Assembly: GCF_018847375.1 (NCBI RefSeq)
Contig: NZ_CP072036.1
Coordinates: 1,736,001 to 1,800,000, forward strand
Length of the DNA stretch: 64,000 nucleotides
Reading direction: 5' to 3'
Origin: Akkermansia massiliensis
GTDB lineage: Bacteria > Verrucomicrobiota > Verrucomicrobiia > Verrucomicrobiales > Akkermansiaceae
Of the stretch, positions 41,187-50,016 are shown in pieces. The notes beneath the pieces are model-generated. The model was not told the origin of the DNA. It did no database searches and saw nothing but the letters and a program-made list of their open reading frames with translations. The translations under genes were made by a program, and so were the position numbers. Every line of letters starts with the position of its first letter. Position 1 is the stretch's first letter.

Positions 41187-43688
41187 ATGTTTCTGATTGT
41201 TAGATCTTATTTATTTATTTGGATCTATTGTTTTTTATACATGGGCATTCCTTCAAATGGCGGAGAATTGCCTGCTTGTCCAGCTTCCTTTATTACGTCT
41301 ATCGTTTGCACCCGTTCAGGAGATATTTGGGTTGCGACGGAAGGGAAGGGATTGATGCGCTTGCCATACGGAGGGGAAAAATGGGAGCAGCAGAAAGGAA
41401 ACGGGCTGCCTGATACAACAAATTTCTATGCTCTTCTCGAAGACAGGCAGGGGCGTATCTGGGTGGGGACAGACAATAAAGGAGTGGCTGTGTGGAATGG
41501 GAAATCATGGCAACAGTACAACCAGTCAAATGCCTTGCCGGGGGAGAGGATCTTCGCCATGGCTGTATCTCCTGTCAGTGGAGATGTGGCTATTGCTACT
41601 TCCGGCGGCCTGACTGTTTATCAACCGGAAACGGAATCATGGAAAGATTACACAAGGGCGGAAGGTTTGCCGGAGGACCAGATTGCTTCTCTCTCCTTTG
41701 ATCGAAAAGGAACTCTTTGGGCAGCTTTTCAAACTTCCGGAGTGGCTTCAGCAGAACCTTCCAACGGATATTCACGGTGGAATGTAGTGCAGACAAAGTG
41801 GTATTGGGATACGCTGCAGAGAGTTCGCCAACCATTTGAAGCCAGAGGGAAAGGCCTGCCTTCAAATTTTTGCAACGCGATTTGTGCCGAATCGGGCTGG
41901 ATTTGGGTAGGCACCAATTCCGGACTCGGGTACTCTAAAAATAAAACAGACTGGAACTTTCTGAGGGGCAGGGACTATGGGGCGAAAAATGAAGGACTAT
42001 GGAAACCGGATGAGAAAACGTCTGTCCGGCATGCTCAAAAACTCTTGAAAATGAACCGTAGGGAAAACAATGACGATTCTCTTTTGCCGGAGGATTATAT
42101 CACCTGTTTTTATCCGTCTTCCCAAGGGATGTGGATAGGATTCAGGGAAAAGGGCGTTTCTTTTGTGCGGAAAAATTTACAAAAAATTCAGACTGTGGAT
42201 ATGCCCTGTGACGATGAAGTGGAAAAATTGGTCAGCGTGACCAGTTTTGCTTCTCTGCCGGATGGCAGCTTGTATGCCGGAACGTATGGAAAAGGATTAT
42301 TGCATTTGGGCCATGTAGAGAGAAAACGGATTTTCCCGTTGAATGATGTGAAGCATCCTTCTTTCCCGGGCATTGGACAACTGTCGGAACTTTTAAAAAC
42401 CAGGACAGCAATTGATGGAATGAAAAAAACAAATCCCCCTGCAAAAGCCCTTTTCTGGTATGAAGACTGGGCTACCCGGGGCGACTGGTGCGAACGCTAT
42501 GGACGGAGTTACATGCTCCTGTGCGGAGCTGCCGGTCCTATGGGTTCCGTCCTTGAGGCTTTTGACAATGCATACAGATGCGAATCCGTCAAGGGTCCAC
42601 ACGTCAAAGTGGGTGAAAGCGGTGTATCCGGAAAAGTTATCTGGGAAAATGAACGGGGTGACGAAAACATCCTTTACTGCCCCATCAGCACGACCAGAAC
42701 GCTTGCCCGGTGGAGTGACCGGGGAGAATCCGTAGACAGAGACTTTGACGGTCCGGACCTTGGCGTGCTGATTCAGGTTCCGGACAAAAAACAGCTCCTC
42801 TCCTTTTATTTTTATGATCCAACCCCGCTTGCCGACAATGATCTGGACAACAGCCTCAAGGATTACATACTCGAAATCAGAAAACTACCTGCCAATTTTG
42901 ATTTTGACTCCTTCCTGGGACTTGGAAAAGAGGAGGAAGTTCAGGAAGAAGACTTATTCCGGGAACCTTCCTATGACGGGCTTAAGGATTACATACCCCT
43001 GCCTGTTCTGGCGCGAAGCAGGGTTAAATCATTTGCCGGATGTGGAGTTTACAAGAATTTCATCGTCGAAGGCTCAGGGTGGTACTACGTCAGAATATTG
43101 AAAAACTACTCAGTTTCTACAACCCTCAACGGAGTATTTATCTCATCCCTGGACGAAACGAAAATTGCTGTCGACAAACTCCTGGAAAGACTAAATCAAA
43201 AATCATTCTACTATGGGCTTTGCATACCATCTCCCCCTCCTTTGAACTCCGAGCAGGCAAGTAAACTTTCTTCTAGCCTCTTAAAATTATGGGCTGCCAG
43301 CCAAGACATGAGGCTGTTAAACGGGAAAGAAATCTTCTCATCAAGAAAACTTGGAATTTATGCCTACAGACACCTTCTTGCTACCCAGGCTCCAGATGAA
43401 ATCAAAAAGAACTGGAGATGGAGACTGAAAATATGGGAAACGGAGGACAGGAAGGACTTCCGGCAACAAATGAAAAAAGCGTGGGCCAGTTTGCAGGATA
43501 CGGTCTATTTCTACAGATCTTCTGAATGGGCTACATTCGCGCCGGATACCACCATTCCCTTTTCAGTCGATGAAGTCAGAAAAATGTCCGCTTTGAAAAT
43601 TGATTGGAAACAGTATTTGCCGGGTTCAAACAAGAAACCGGAACTTGACGTTCAACAAATGAAAGAATGGTTAAAGAATAAAAAATAA
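41187..43688 (+). CDS. Secreted propeller protein of a three-gene operon
   Basis: The 833-aa product has a hydrophobic N-terminus (MFLIVRSYLFIWIYCFLYMG), likely a signal peptide or anchor. Residues about 30-390 show beta-propeller blades of the two-component-regulator (Reg_prop) type, each with a motif like IWVGTDNKGVAVWNG, IWVATEGKGLMRLP, LWAAFQTSGVAS, IWVGTNSGLGYS or LYAGTYGKGLLHLG. The remaining 440 residues, up to a Lys-rich end, are a beta/alpha region without a recognised domain, including a charged helical end. No histidine kinase or response regulator domain is attached, so this is a propeller without the usual signalling part. The stop codon overlaps the next gene's ATG (TAATG). The DNA is visibly lower in GC than its flanks. 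Confidence 0.75.
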   Translation: MFLIVRSYLFIWIYCFLYMGIPSNGGELPACPASFITSIVCTRSGDIWVATEGKGLMRLPYGGEKWEQQKGNGLPDTTNFYALLEDRQGRIWVGTDNKGVAVWNGKSWQQYNQSNALPGERIFAMAVSPVSGDVAIATSGGLTVYQPETESWKDYTRAEGLPEDQIASLSFDRKGTLWAAFQTSGVASAEPSNGYSRWNVVQTKWYWDTLQRVRQPFEARGKGLPSNFCNAICAESGWIWVGTNSGLGYSKNKTDWNFLRGRDYGAKNEGLWKPDEKTSVRHAQKLLKMNRRENNDDSLLPEDYITCFYPSSQGMWIGFREKGVSFVRKNLQKIQTVDMPCDDEVEKLVSVTSFASLPDGSLYAGTYGKGLLHLGHVERKRIFPLNDVKHPSFPGIGQLSELLKTRTAIDGMKKTNPPAKALFWYEDWATRGDWCERYGRSYMLLCGAAGPMGSVLEAFDNAYRCESVKGPHVKVGESGVSGKVIWENERGDENILYCPISTTRTLARWSDRGESVDRDFDGPDLGVLIQVPDKKQLLSFYFYDPTPLADNDLDNSLKDYILEIRKLPANFDFDSFLGLGKEEEVQEEDLFREPSYDGLKDYIPLPVLARSRVKSFAGCGVYKNFIVEGSGWYYVRILKNYSVSTTLNGVFISSLDETKIAVDKLLERLNQKSFYYGLCIPSPPPLNSEQASKLSSSLLKLWAASQDMRLLNGKEIFSSRKLGIYAYRHLLATQAPDEIKKNWRWRLKIWETEDRKDFRQQMKKAWASLQDTVYFYRSSEWATFAPDTTIPFSVDEVRKMSALKIDWKQYLPGSNKKPELDVQQMKEWLKNKK

Positions 43689-45133
43689 TGAGCATTAAAT
43701 TATTTACTGCCATCTTCTTGCCGGCATTACTGTTTCATCTGATGCCGTTACACGCGGCGGAGGATTACAAGTGCGAAGTAAAAATAACTCCTGGCGAGAA
43801 TGTCGCCATGTCCGAAGATGGGGATAAAGCCATACTGGACAAGCAGGAAGGCAAAGTTTACAAATTTAAAGCTGTTGCCAAATTTACTCCTGACTCAGAA
43901 CAGGAATGGGTAGAATACCGATATGGTAAAACAAGAAAGTATATATGGGAACCTGCGCCAATCATGACGAGCGACCCTCCCAGGGGAAAGGGAGGATTTT
44001 CTTCTACGGGAATTTGCTCTCCCAGTGAAGAATACTGGGGAACTGAATTCAAGGTCAAAGTTAAGGTGAACATGGGGGTGGTCGGTCCAAAGAGAAAAAG
44101 AGAGGTGGCCGAAGATGAAATGGATGCCATAGCTCCGTTAATTCAAATACAGTTCGCCAAGTTCAGGGAAAATGCCGGGGGCAATGGTTTCACCATTCAC
44201 GATCAATTCAGAGGGAAGCCTGTTCCGGTTCCGGAATTCAAAAGGGAGGATAAAACACCGGATGACGATAAATCACCCGTAGGGTACTATGCAGGGGATA
44301 TTCCTTCCTTTACTGTCACCTTCAAGGCGCTGCCGGACTCCATGAAAACAATCAAGGCAACGTGCACCGACGGAATATTTGCCTCTGAAGCAACTGAATT
44401 GTCCATTGCCAATGGAAAAGCCGAGGGTGTCGTCACCGCCAAGGAAGCCGTGGAGAGAAAATGCCGGGGACGCGCAGAAAATGCATCCTGGAGTTTCTCT
44501 GTTCTGGGAGTGAAGTTATCCGCCAAGGAACAAATGACCATCAGCAAATGCTATGTTCTTCTTGACAGGGGTAATCTGGACAAGCCTTGGAAAACCCTGC
44601 TGAAAACAGCTTTTGGGAAGTGGAACTTCAGCGGAGCGACCACCCATGATCAGCTTATGGACAGGCTTAGTCGCGGTATATCCAACAGTGCTTCTTATTA
44701 CGATGAATGGAACCCGGAAGTGGGAAAAACCGGCTCCCTGTATGTGGATCAGAAACAAAACCCCATGCCCTTGTCGGTAGCCGGAATGGTAGATGCCATC
44801 GACAAAGGAACGGCAAAAATCATCTGTGTGGAAGCTGCCGGTCTTATGGAATATTCTGCGTCGGTTCTCGGCTCGGGCGGAGTCAGTTCCAGAGGAGTCG
44901 GGTGGACGGAAACTAGAAAAACAACAAACGCACAAGGACAGGAGGAGACAAAATCCTGGCGCTCCGGCCATGCCTGGTGCCTTTATGGAGGTAAAGTACA
45001 TAACCCTGTTCCCTACAATGCAGGTCCTACCAACAAATCGGAAAGTGATTACATAAAAGACGATTTGAAATCCGATGAAAACAGGAGTAATTTTACCGAA
45101 CCTGGCGGCTGCTACTTCTCATTTAACAAATAA
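43688..45133 (+). CDS. Secreted transglutaminase/cysteine-peptidase-like protein
   Basis: The 481-aa product starts with a clear signal peptide (MSIKLFTAIFLPALLFHLMPLHAAE). Residues about 27-290 are beta-rich with no recognised family. Residues about 298-450 look like a transglutaminase-fold enzyme: PWKTLLKTAFGKWNFSGATT leads in, then a nucleophile-like Cys380 in AKIICVEAAGLMEYSASVLG, the segment GVSSRGVGW, His428 in SGHAWCLYGG, and an Asn/Asp-type third position at Asn439 (VHNPVPYN). The C, H, N/D order and spacing fit a papain-like triad. It could cleave or cross-link peptides outside the cell, but activity is inferred. It overlaps the upstream gene by one base and is followed by the third gene after 5 bp. 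Confidence 0.75.
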   Translation: MSIKLFTAIFLPALLFHLMPLHAAEDYKCEVKITPGENVAMSEDGDKAILDKQEGKVYKFKAVAKFTPDSEQEWVEYRYGKTRKYIWEPAPIMTSDPPRGKGGFSSTGICSPSEEYWGTEFKVKVKVNMGVVGPKRKREVAEDEMDAIAPLIQIQFAKFRENAGGNGFTIHDQFRGKPVPVPEFKREDKTPDDDKSPVGYYAGDIPSFTVTFKALPDSMKTIKATCTDGIFASEATELSIANGKAEGVVTAKEAVERKCRGRAENASWSFSVLGVKLSAKEQMTISKCYVLLDRGNLDKPWKTLLKTAFGKWNFSGATTHDQLMDRLSRGISNSASYYDEWNPEVGKTGSLYVDQKQNPMPLSVAGMVDAIDKGTAKIICVEAAGLMEYSASVLGSGGVSSRGVGWTETRKTTNAQGQEETKSWRSGHAWCLYGGKVHNPVPYNAGPTNKSESDYIKDDLKSDENRSNFTEPGGCYFSFNK

Positions 45134-45156
45134 CCATCATGACTTGCACGCACAGT

Positions 45157-46566
45157 ATGAAAATTCTCCCCTTTTTCTTCATTGCCGTAACCCTCATAGG
45201 GCAGATTCTTCATGGGGCGCCTGTTGCAGGGAATGACCTGTATCCCGGCCAAACAGTCTGGGAAATAAAACCGGCCGCAGTATGGAACCAGACCACCATA
45301 AAATCCAATCCTGCTGAGCGCAAGGCCCGTCTGTATAACCTGTATGAGGAAATTAAACCAGGCGGGAATCCTGTTCCTGGACAGTCCGAGGCGGCAAAAG
45401 ACATGGAAGGGCTCAATATATCTCAGTACTACCTGGGATGGGACTATGAGCAGAATTACTGGGTCATTGTCGATATCATGGGAAACGTCTACATGGCCGT
45501 CAAAATGTTCTACTCCCCAAACCCCGTCTACAGTCGTCAGAAAGCAGTAGATGAAATGCTTGTCTCACAAAAACAGGGACCTCCGGTCAACCGTAACCGT
45601 GAATACCGATGGACCATGTTTGGTGACGGTATAAAAATGGCATTTCTGCAAGTCCCGTTTATTTTAGACGAAGATAAAAAATTATGTGGGGAATTCTTTG
45701 CAGAACAGGAGGGGTTTTCCCTCATTGCCGCTGACCACTGGTTCTTTCCGCTTATTAGAAAAGAGCTTAAGGATAAAGAACTTTTTGAAATATCAGAGAC
45801 TATACTCGCCGCACTTAATGGAAAACGCCAATTCGGGTATTTTCCGAAAAGGACGCGGCAGGCGGTGAAAAAGTGGAAGGATATTTCAAAGATGCCTTAT
45901 CAAAAGAGGACCAGGCGTGAAGAAGAATTAAGGAAATTAACAAAAGGCATGCCCGAGGGCTTATACGACAGGATTGATCGGAATGCTCGTGAGCTGCAAC
46001 GGAATGATAATATTCTCAACCTGAATATGCCGGACGGGAACGAAGACAAGGGGCCTGAAATGATACCCAATATTAATAGCGGCATCGGAACGGTGCGCTG
46101 GCTCAAGAAGCACGTAAATATCCCTTTTATTGCGGAAAAAGGTCATGACGAATCTCATATCAACGGATGTTCCGGTACTTTTAGCGTGAACAAGAATGGA
46201 CGGGATTATCCCGTCACCTACACGATTCTGCATCTTCATACGAAAGACCAGGCCTTGAGAGCGATGTTCGCGATGCAGGCGGAGCAATCAAAACAACTTA
46301 TCAAGCCGGATATCCTGAAAAAAATCCTGCAGGTACATCCCGGTCTGGTGGGAGATTACGATGTCTGCCTCAAACCGGTAATCAATGAATTGGGAGTCCC
46401 CGTACCCCAGGGAGAATACTCCTCAATTAGTTTCATACGGGGTAATACGGCCGTTATGCTGAAAAACGAGACGATGGATATTTCCGTTTTGCCATTGGCA
46501 AAACAAATGGACGAAGCTTTGCTTAAGAATATGCAGTTGTTCATGAAACCCGAAGAAACACGGTAG
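45157..46566 (+). CDS. Secreted protein of unknown function, third gene of the operon
   Basis: The 469-aa product begins MKILPFFFIAVTLIGQILHGAP, a signal peptide. The frame opens six codons earlier at 45139 (MTCTHS), which is 5 bp after the upstream stop codon. The body is rich in Tyr/Trp and charged residues, for example YYLGWDYEQNYWVIVDIMG, and a basic stretch in the middle reads KRTRQAVKKWKDISKMPYQK. The segment KGHDESHINGCSGTFSVNKN contains His, Asp and Cys in a glycine-rich context. I recognise no family. Its fixed place behind the propeller and transglutaminase-like genes suggests that the three work together outside the cytoplasm. Confidence 0.75.
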   Translation: MKILPFFFIAVTLIGQILHGAPVAGNDLYPGQTVWEIKPAAVWNQTTIKSNPAERKARLYNLYEEIKPGGNPVPGQSEAAKDMEGLNISQYYLGWDYEQNYWVIVDIMGNVYMAVKMFYSPNPVYSRQKAVDEMLVSQKQGPPVNRNREYRWTMFGDGIKMAFLQVPFILDEDKKLCGEFFAEQEGFSLIAADHWFFPLIRKELKDKELFEISETILAALNGKRQFGYFPKRTRQAVKKWKDISKMPYQKRTRREEELRKLTKGMPEGLYDRIDRNARELQRNDNILNLNMPDGNEDKGPEMIPNINSGIGTVRWLKKHVNIPFIAEKGHDESHINGCSGTFSVNKNGRDYPVTYTILHLHTKDQALRAMFAMQAEQSKQLIKPDILKKILQVHPGLVGDYDVCLKPVINELGVPVPQGEYSSISFIRGNTAVMLKNETMDISVLPLAKQMDEALLKNMQLFMKPEETR

Positions 46567-47245
46567 GTTTCTTGTGATTGAAATTTAATTGCTTAGCGAA
46601 TATTGGCAAAATAGCTCAAGTTTGGAAGTGCGTCGATTGGTGATTCGAGTCCGGGCAATGGGAAGAAGCGCCAAAGAAATAACGCAGCCCTATGATGTTA
46701 AAAGGAACCACTTTATACAATCTGCCCAAACGATGCAGGGAAATAGGGAAGTGTAACCGCATTTCCCAGGTTGTAACCCGGTTCCGGATTCAGAAGGGCT
46801 TTTAGTTGCGGAAAAACTTGTCTGATGCCCGCTCTTTTTCCTGATGCCGTTGCCGTTATGGGTAACTTGAGAAGTTACAGGGATTGATGAAATGATGCGA
46901 TTAGTGGGAACCGGCAGTGCTTTATCTTTTTTAGAGTCCTGCCTTGACTCCTATGGAGGAAATGTGGTCCAGGGTTAATTTTTTGTGTGTCAAGCCAAAG
47001 CTTGTTCCCGGTGTTGTTGAGGGGAGTTTTACCTGCTCTTTTTCTGCTATTCGCATGAAGACATTCCTGAGCGGTTCAAACATGATGGTTATTCTTGGTT
47101 ATAGTTAATTTGCTGTAAAGCGTATCAAGTCTTCGTGCAGCGGGAACGGCTCCGTTCCCTTTTCAATGTTGATGGGTTGACGTGAAAAGGCTTTCCGTTT
47201 TTGAAGGATGGTTGACAGGGGAATCTGGCGCGGTAGAGTGGTTTC
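46567..47245. other. Intergenic region between the secreted operon and ispG
   Basis: About 680 bases that contain a possible transposase remnant (46601-46756) and otherwise no credible gene. The AT-rich character of the preceding operon continues here and stops at the ispG start. I see no clear terminator behind the operon and no clear promoter for ispG. Confidence 0.5.
46601..46756 (+). pseudogene. Possible N-terminal remnant of a helix-turn-helix transposase
   Basis: One frame ending at the TAA at 46754 reads SLEVRRLVIRVRAMGRSAKE then ITQPYDVKRNHFIQSA. This resembles the first helix-turn-helix of IS630-type transposases (pattern 'EVRRLVIRLRxxGKSAKEIAxxxGVSRxTVxRW'). No start codon precedes it and nothing downstream continues the protein, so it would be a heavily decayed fragment. 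The match is short and from pattern memory only. Confidence 0.3.
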
Positions 47246-49006
47246 ATGCAGTCTTCCTATTGTCCGAGTCCTTACCGTTATACGCGCCGCGTGACCCGTG
47301 AAGTCATGGTGGGGGATGTGGGGGTGGGCGGCTCCAATCCCATCCGGGTCCAGTCCATGCTGACGTCCGATACGCGGGATACGGATGCCTGCGTGAAGGA
47401 GGCTCTGGAATTGGCCGCGGCGGGGTGCGAGATTATCCGCCTGACCGCCCAGACCAAGGCGTATGCGGCCAATCTGGAGAATATTTCCCGTGAATTGCGC
47501 GCGGCGGGTTGCCATGTGCCGCTGGTGGCTGATATTCATTTCAAGCCGGACGCCGCCATGGAGGCCGCCAAGTGGGTGGAGAAGATACGCATTAATCCTG
47601 GCAATTTCATCGACAAGAAGAAGTTTGAAGTGAGGGAGTATTCCGACGCCGAATACCGTGAGGAACTGGACCGCCTGAGGGAGGAGTTTACGCCCCTGGT
47701 GCTGTTTTGCCGGGAGCATGGCCGCGCGATGCGCATCGGGTCCAACCACGGCTCCCTGTCCGACCGCATTCTGAACCGCTTTGGCGATACGCCGGAGGGG
47801 ATGGTGGAGAGCGCGATTGAGTTTGCTCAGATTGCCCGGGACCTGGATTACCATTCCCTGGTGTTTTCCATGAAGGCTTCCAACGTGAAGGTGATGGTGG
47901 CCGCCTACCGCCTGCTGGTGGAACGCATGAATGCCCTGGGGCCGGACTGGAATTATCCCATTCATCTGGGGGTGACGGAAGCCGGGGGCGGAGAGGACGG
48001 CCGCATCAAGAGCGCGGTGGGCATCGGGTCCCTGCTGACGGACGGCATTGGGGATACCCTGCGCGTTTCCCTGACGGAGGACGCCGTGCGGGAAGTGCCT
48101 GTGGCCTACCGCCTGTCCAATCCGTTCCAGCCGTCGGAGCGTTCCGATGATCCCGTTTCTTCCTTCCCCGAACCGGAGTTGAGCTATGATCCCCTGAAGT
48201 TTTCCAAAAGGCAGGGAGGGCTGGCGATGTGTTACGGGGTGCGCCTGGGCTGGGAGCAGCCCGTGCGCGTGGTGGTGCCGGATGCGGGGTTTTACGCCCT
48301 CCAGACGGAACGGGATGCGATGGGGGACATGATGCCGGAGCTGGCCTTCGGCCAACTGGAGGCCATTGAGGTGGACCCCCGCTGCGGTGACGAGCTGGAG
48401 CCGCTGAAGGAACTGGCCGAACCGTCCGTTGTCACCGTGAAGAACGGCCTGGACATGGAACCCGTGTATGCGTTCCGCCTTCTGGCTTCCCGCATGGAAG
48501 ACAGGCACCTGATTCTGCTGAAGGATACGCTGGTGCCCGGTTCCGTTTCCGATGAGGACGTGCCGCTGGTGGCCGCCCGCAATATCGGCTCCCTGCTGAG
48601 CGACGGCATTGGAGATGCCGTGCTGATTCAGGGGGAATCGGATCCCCGGCTGGCTTCCTTCCTCGGATTCAATATTTTGCAGGCTACGGGGACGCGCCTG
48701 ACGCGTGCGGATTACGTTTCCTGCCCGTCCTGCGGACGCACCCTGTACAATATTCAGGAGGCTACGGCCCGCATCCGGAAGGCCACGGAGCATTTGAAGG
48801 GCGTGAGGATTGCCGTGATGGGGTGCATCGTGAACGGTCCCGGCGAGATGGCGGACGCCGATTTCGGCTATGTGGGCGGCGCGCCGAACAAGATCAACCT
48901 GTACGTGAAGCACACCCCCGTCAAGTTCAACATTCCCCAGGAGGAGGCCGTGGAGCGGCTGGTGGACCTGATCAAGGAGTACGGGCGGTGGGTGGACCCC
49001 AAGTGA
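47246..49006 (+). CDS. ispG: 4-hydroxy-3-methylbut-2-enyl diphosphate synthase, long form
   Basis: IspG (GcpE) carries out the penultimate step of the MEP isoprenoid pathway with a 4Fe-4S cluster. The 586-aa protein is the long form found in Chlamydiae, Bacteroidetes and plants, with an extra domain between the TIM barrel and the cluster domain. It starts with YTRRVTREVMVGDVGVGGSN, typical of IspG. The TIM barrel includes PLVADIHFKPDAAMEAAK and the C-terminal cluster domain has the Cys ligands in ISCPSCGRTLY-type and VMGCIVNGPGE segments. The ATG at 47246 is well placed. The antisense long frame is a shadow. It ends 30 bp before the SDR gene. Confidence 0.96.
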   Translation: MQSSYCPSPYRYTRRVTREVMVGDVGVGGSNPIRVQSMLTSDTRDTDACVKEALELAAAGCEIIRLTAQTKAYAANLENISRELRAAGCHVPLVADIHFKPDAAMEAAKWVEKIRINPGNFIDKKKFEVREYSDAEYREELDRLREEFTPLVLFCREHGRAMRIGSNHGSLSDRILNRFGDTPEGMVESAIEFAQIARDLDYHSLVFSMKASNVKVMVAAYRLLVERMNALGPDWNYPIHLGVTEAGGGEDGRIKSAVGIGSLLTDGIGDTLRVSLTEDAVREVPVAYRLSNPFQPSERSDDPVSSFPEPELSYDPLKFSKRQGGLAMCYGVRLGWEQPVRVVVPDAGFYALQTERDAMGDMMPELAFGQLEAIEVDPRCGDELEPLKELAEPSVVTVKNGLDMEPVYAFRLLASRMEDRHLILLKDTLVPGSVSDEDVPLVAARNIGSLLSDGIGDAVLIQGESDPRLASFLGFNILQATGTRLTRADYVSCPSCGRTLYNIQEATARIRKATEHLKGVRIAVMGCIVNGPGEMADADFGYVGGAPNKINLYVKHTPVKFNIPQEEAVERLVDLIKEYGRWVDPK

Positions 49007-49036
49007 GGCTTTTAACGATTCCGGAGAGGTTCCAGC

Positions 49037-49687
49037 ATGGGAAGGATGTTTATCAGCGGCGGCCACGGCGGTTTGGCGCGGGCTGCCGTGGAGTGTTTTA
49101 CCGCCGCAGGATGGGAGGCGGATGCTCCGTCACACGCTGAACTGGACGTAGGGGACCGTTCCGCCGTGCGCCGCTGGTTTGACGAACATGCTCCGTATGA
49201 CCTGGCGGTGTGTGCCGCCGGAATTACCAGAGACAGGCCATTCCTGAAACAGACGGAAAAGGAGTGGGACGAGGTGATGAACGTAAATGTGACGGGAGCC
49301 GCCTGGTGCGCCCGCTGTGCCGCCGCAGCCATGGCGAGGGAGAAGCGGGAGGGGCAGGTAGTAATGGTGGGGTCTTATGCGGCGCTTCGCCCGGCTCCGT
49401 CCCAGGCGGCCTATGCCGCTTCCAAGTCTGCGCTGGAAGGCCTGGTGAAGAGCCTGGCGCGGGAATGGGGAAGGGAGGGAATACGCGTTAATCTGGTGCT
49501 GCCGGGGTTCATGCTGACGGAGATGACGGCCGGGTTGAGGGAGAGCGTGAAGGAGTCTGCTTTGTCCAGGCATGTTCTGGGCAGGTTCAATACGCCGGAG
49601 CAGGCCGCGGCGTTTATTCTGTTTTTGCAGGAAGTCCTCACGGCAGCCTCCGGGCAGGTGTTCGATTTGGACAGCCGGATTGCCTGA
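49037..49687 (+). CDS. Short-chain dehydrogenase/reductase (FabG-like)
   Basis: The 216-aa NAD(P)-dependent oxidoreductase has a shortened nucleotide-binding start (MFISGGHGGLARAAVECF in place of TGxxxGIG), the CAAGITRD block, and the catalytic Ser113, Tyr126 and Lys130 (MVGSYAALRPAPSQAAYAAS-K). It finishes with the usual RVNLVLPGFMLTEM. It is shorter than typical FabG (about 245 aa). The function could be 3-oxoacyl-ACP reduction. A ketoacyl synthase and a BioF-like enzyme lie 3 kb downstream, which makes a role in a small acyl pathway possible but unproven. It starts 30 bp behind ispG, so the two may be co-transcribed. Confidence 0.88.
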   Translation: MGRMFISGGHGGLARAAVECFTAAGWEADAPSHAELDVGDRSAVRRWFDEHAPYDLAVCAAGITRDRPFLKQTEKEWDEVMNVNVTGAAWCARCAAAAMAREKREGQVVMVGSYAALRPAPSQAAYAASKSALEGLVKSLAREWGREGIRVNLVLPGFMLTEMTAGLRESVKESALSRHVLGRFNTPEQAAAFILFLQEVLTAASGQVFDLDSRIA

Positions 49688-49697
49688 TCATGGGCAG

Positions 49698-50003
49698 CGG
49701 ATTTCTTATCCGCGTTTTCATCAATGATGGAAAGGTTTTCCGAAAGAAAAGCCTTTCTTCACAGGGATGCAGCATGATCCGCCATGTGTAAAAAGAATAG
49801 GAAATCCCTGGGAACAAGGGCCTCCCGGCCCTTGAAAAGATATATGAACAGGAGGATATGCCGCTTTCCCCCTCCTGGGATTTTATGCTTTATCCGAAAG
49901 CCGGAAGCCTGCCGTTCCCGGCGGAATACCCTTAAACCAGCGGAGGTTTTTTCTCAAATACTTTTCCCTCAAGCTTGGAACTTGACCACGGATAAGAAAT
50001 CCG
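49698..50003. repeat. Segment bounded by 15-bp perfect inverted repeats (possible inverton)
   Basis: CGGATTTCTTATCCG at 49698-49712 is repeated in perfect inverted orientation as CGGATAAGAAATCCG at 49989-50003. Together they enclose nearly the whole intergenic space (306 bp) between the SDR stop codon and the acyltransferase start at 50017. Each arm is itself a 5-bp hairpin. This is the layout of invertible promoter segments in gut bacteria, which switch surface-modifying genes on and off by site-specific inversion. An alternative is a small MITE-like element; no flanking target duplication is visible. The enclosed DNA also holds the hairpin element at 49807-49839. TTGACC (49982-49987) and TGAAAT (50005-50010) would straddle the right arm with 17-bp spacing. 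Confidence 0.55.
49807..49839. repeat. Dispersed palindromic element, copy 2
   Basis: CAAGGGCC (49815-49822) pairs with GGCCCTTG (49827-49834) around a TCCC loop. It matches the copy at 6851-6883 at 25 of 33 positions, with two compensatory pair changes in the stem. Translations of such elements turn up as spurious short proteins containing 'GTRASRP', which can also be read here. It is located inside the candidate invertible segment. Confidence 0.6.
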
Positions 50004-50016
50004 TTGAAATATCCCC

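Noticed and set aside
47105..49066. 653-codon open frame antisense to ispG
   Set aside because: It is a shadow of a clearly conserved gene, with unlikely amino-acid composition.
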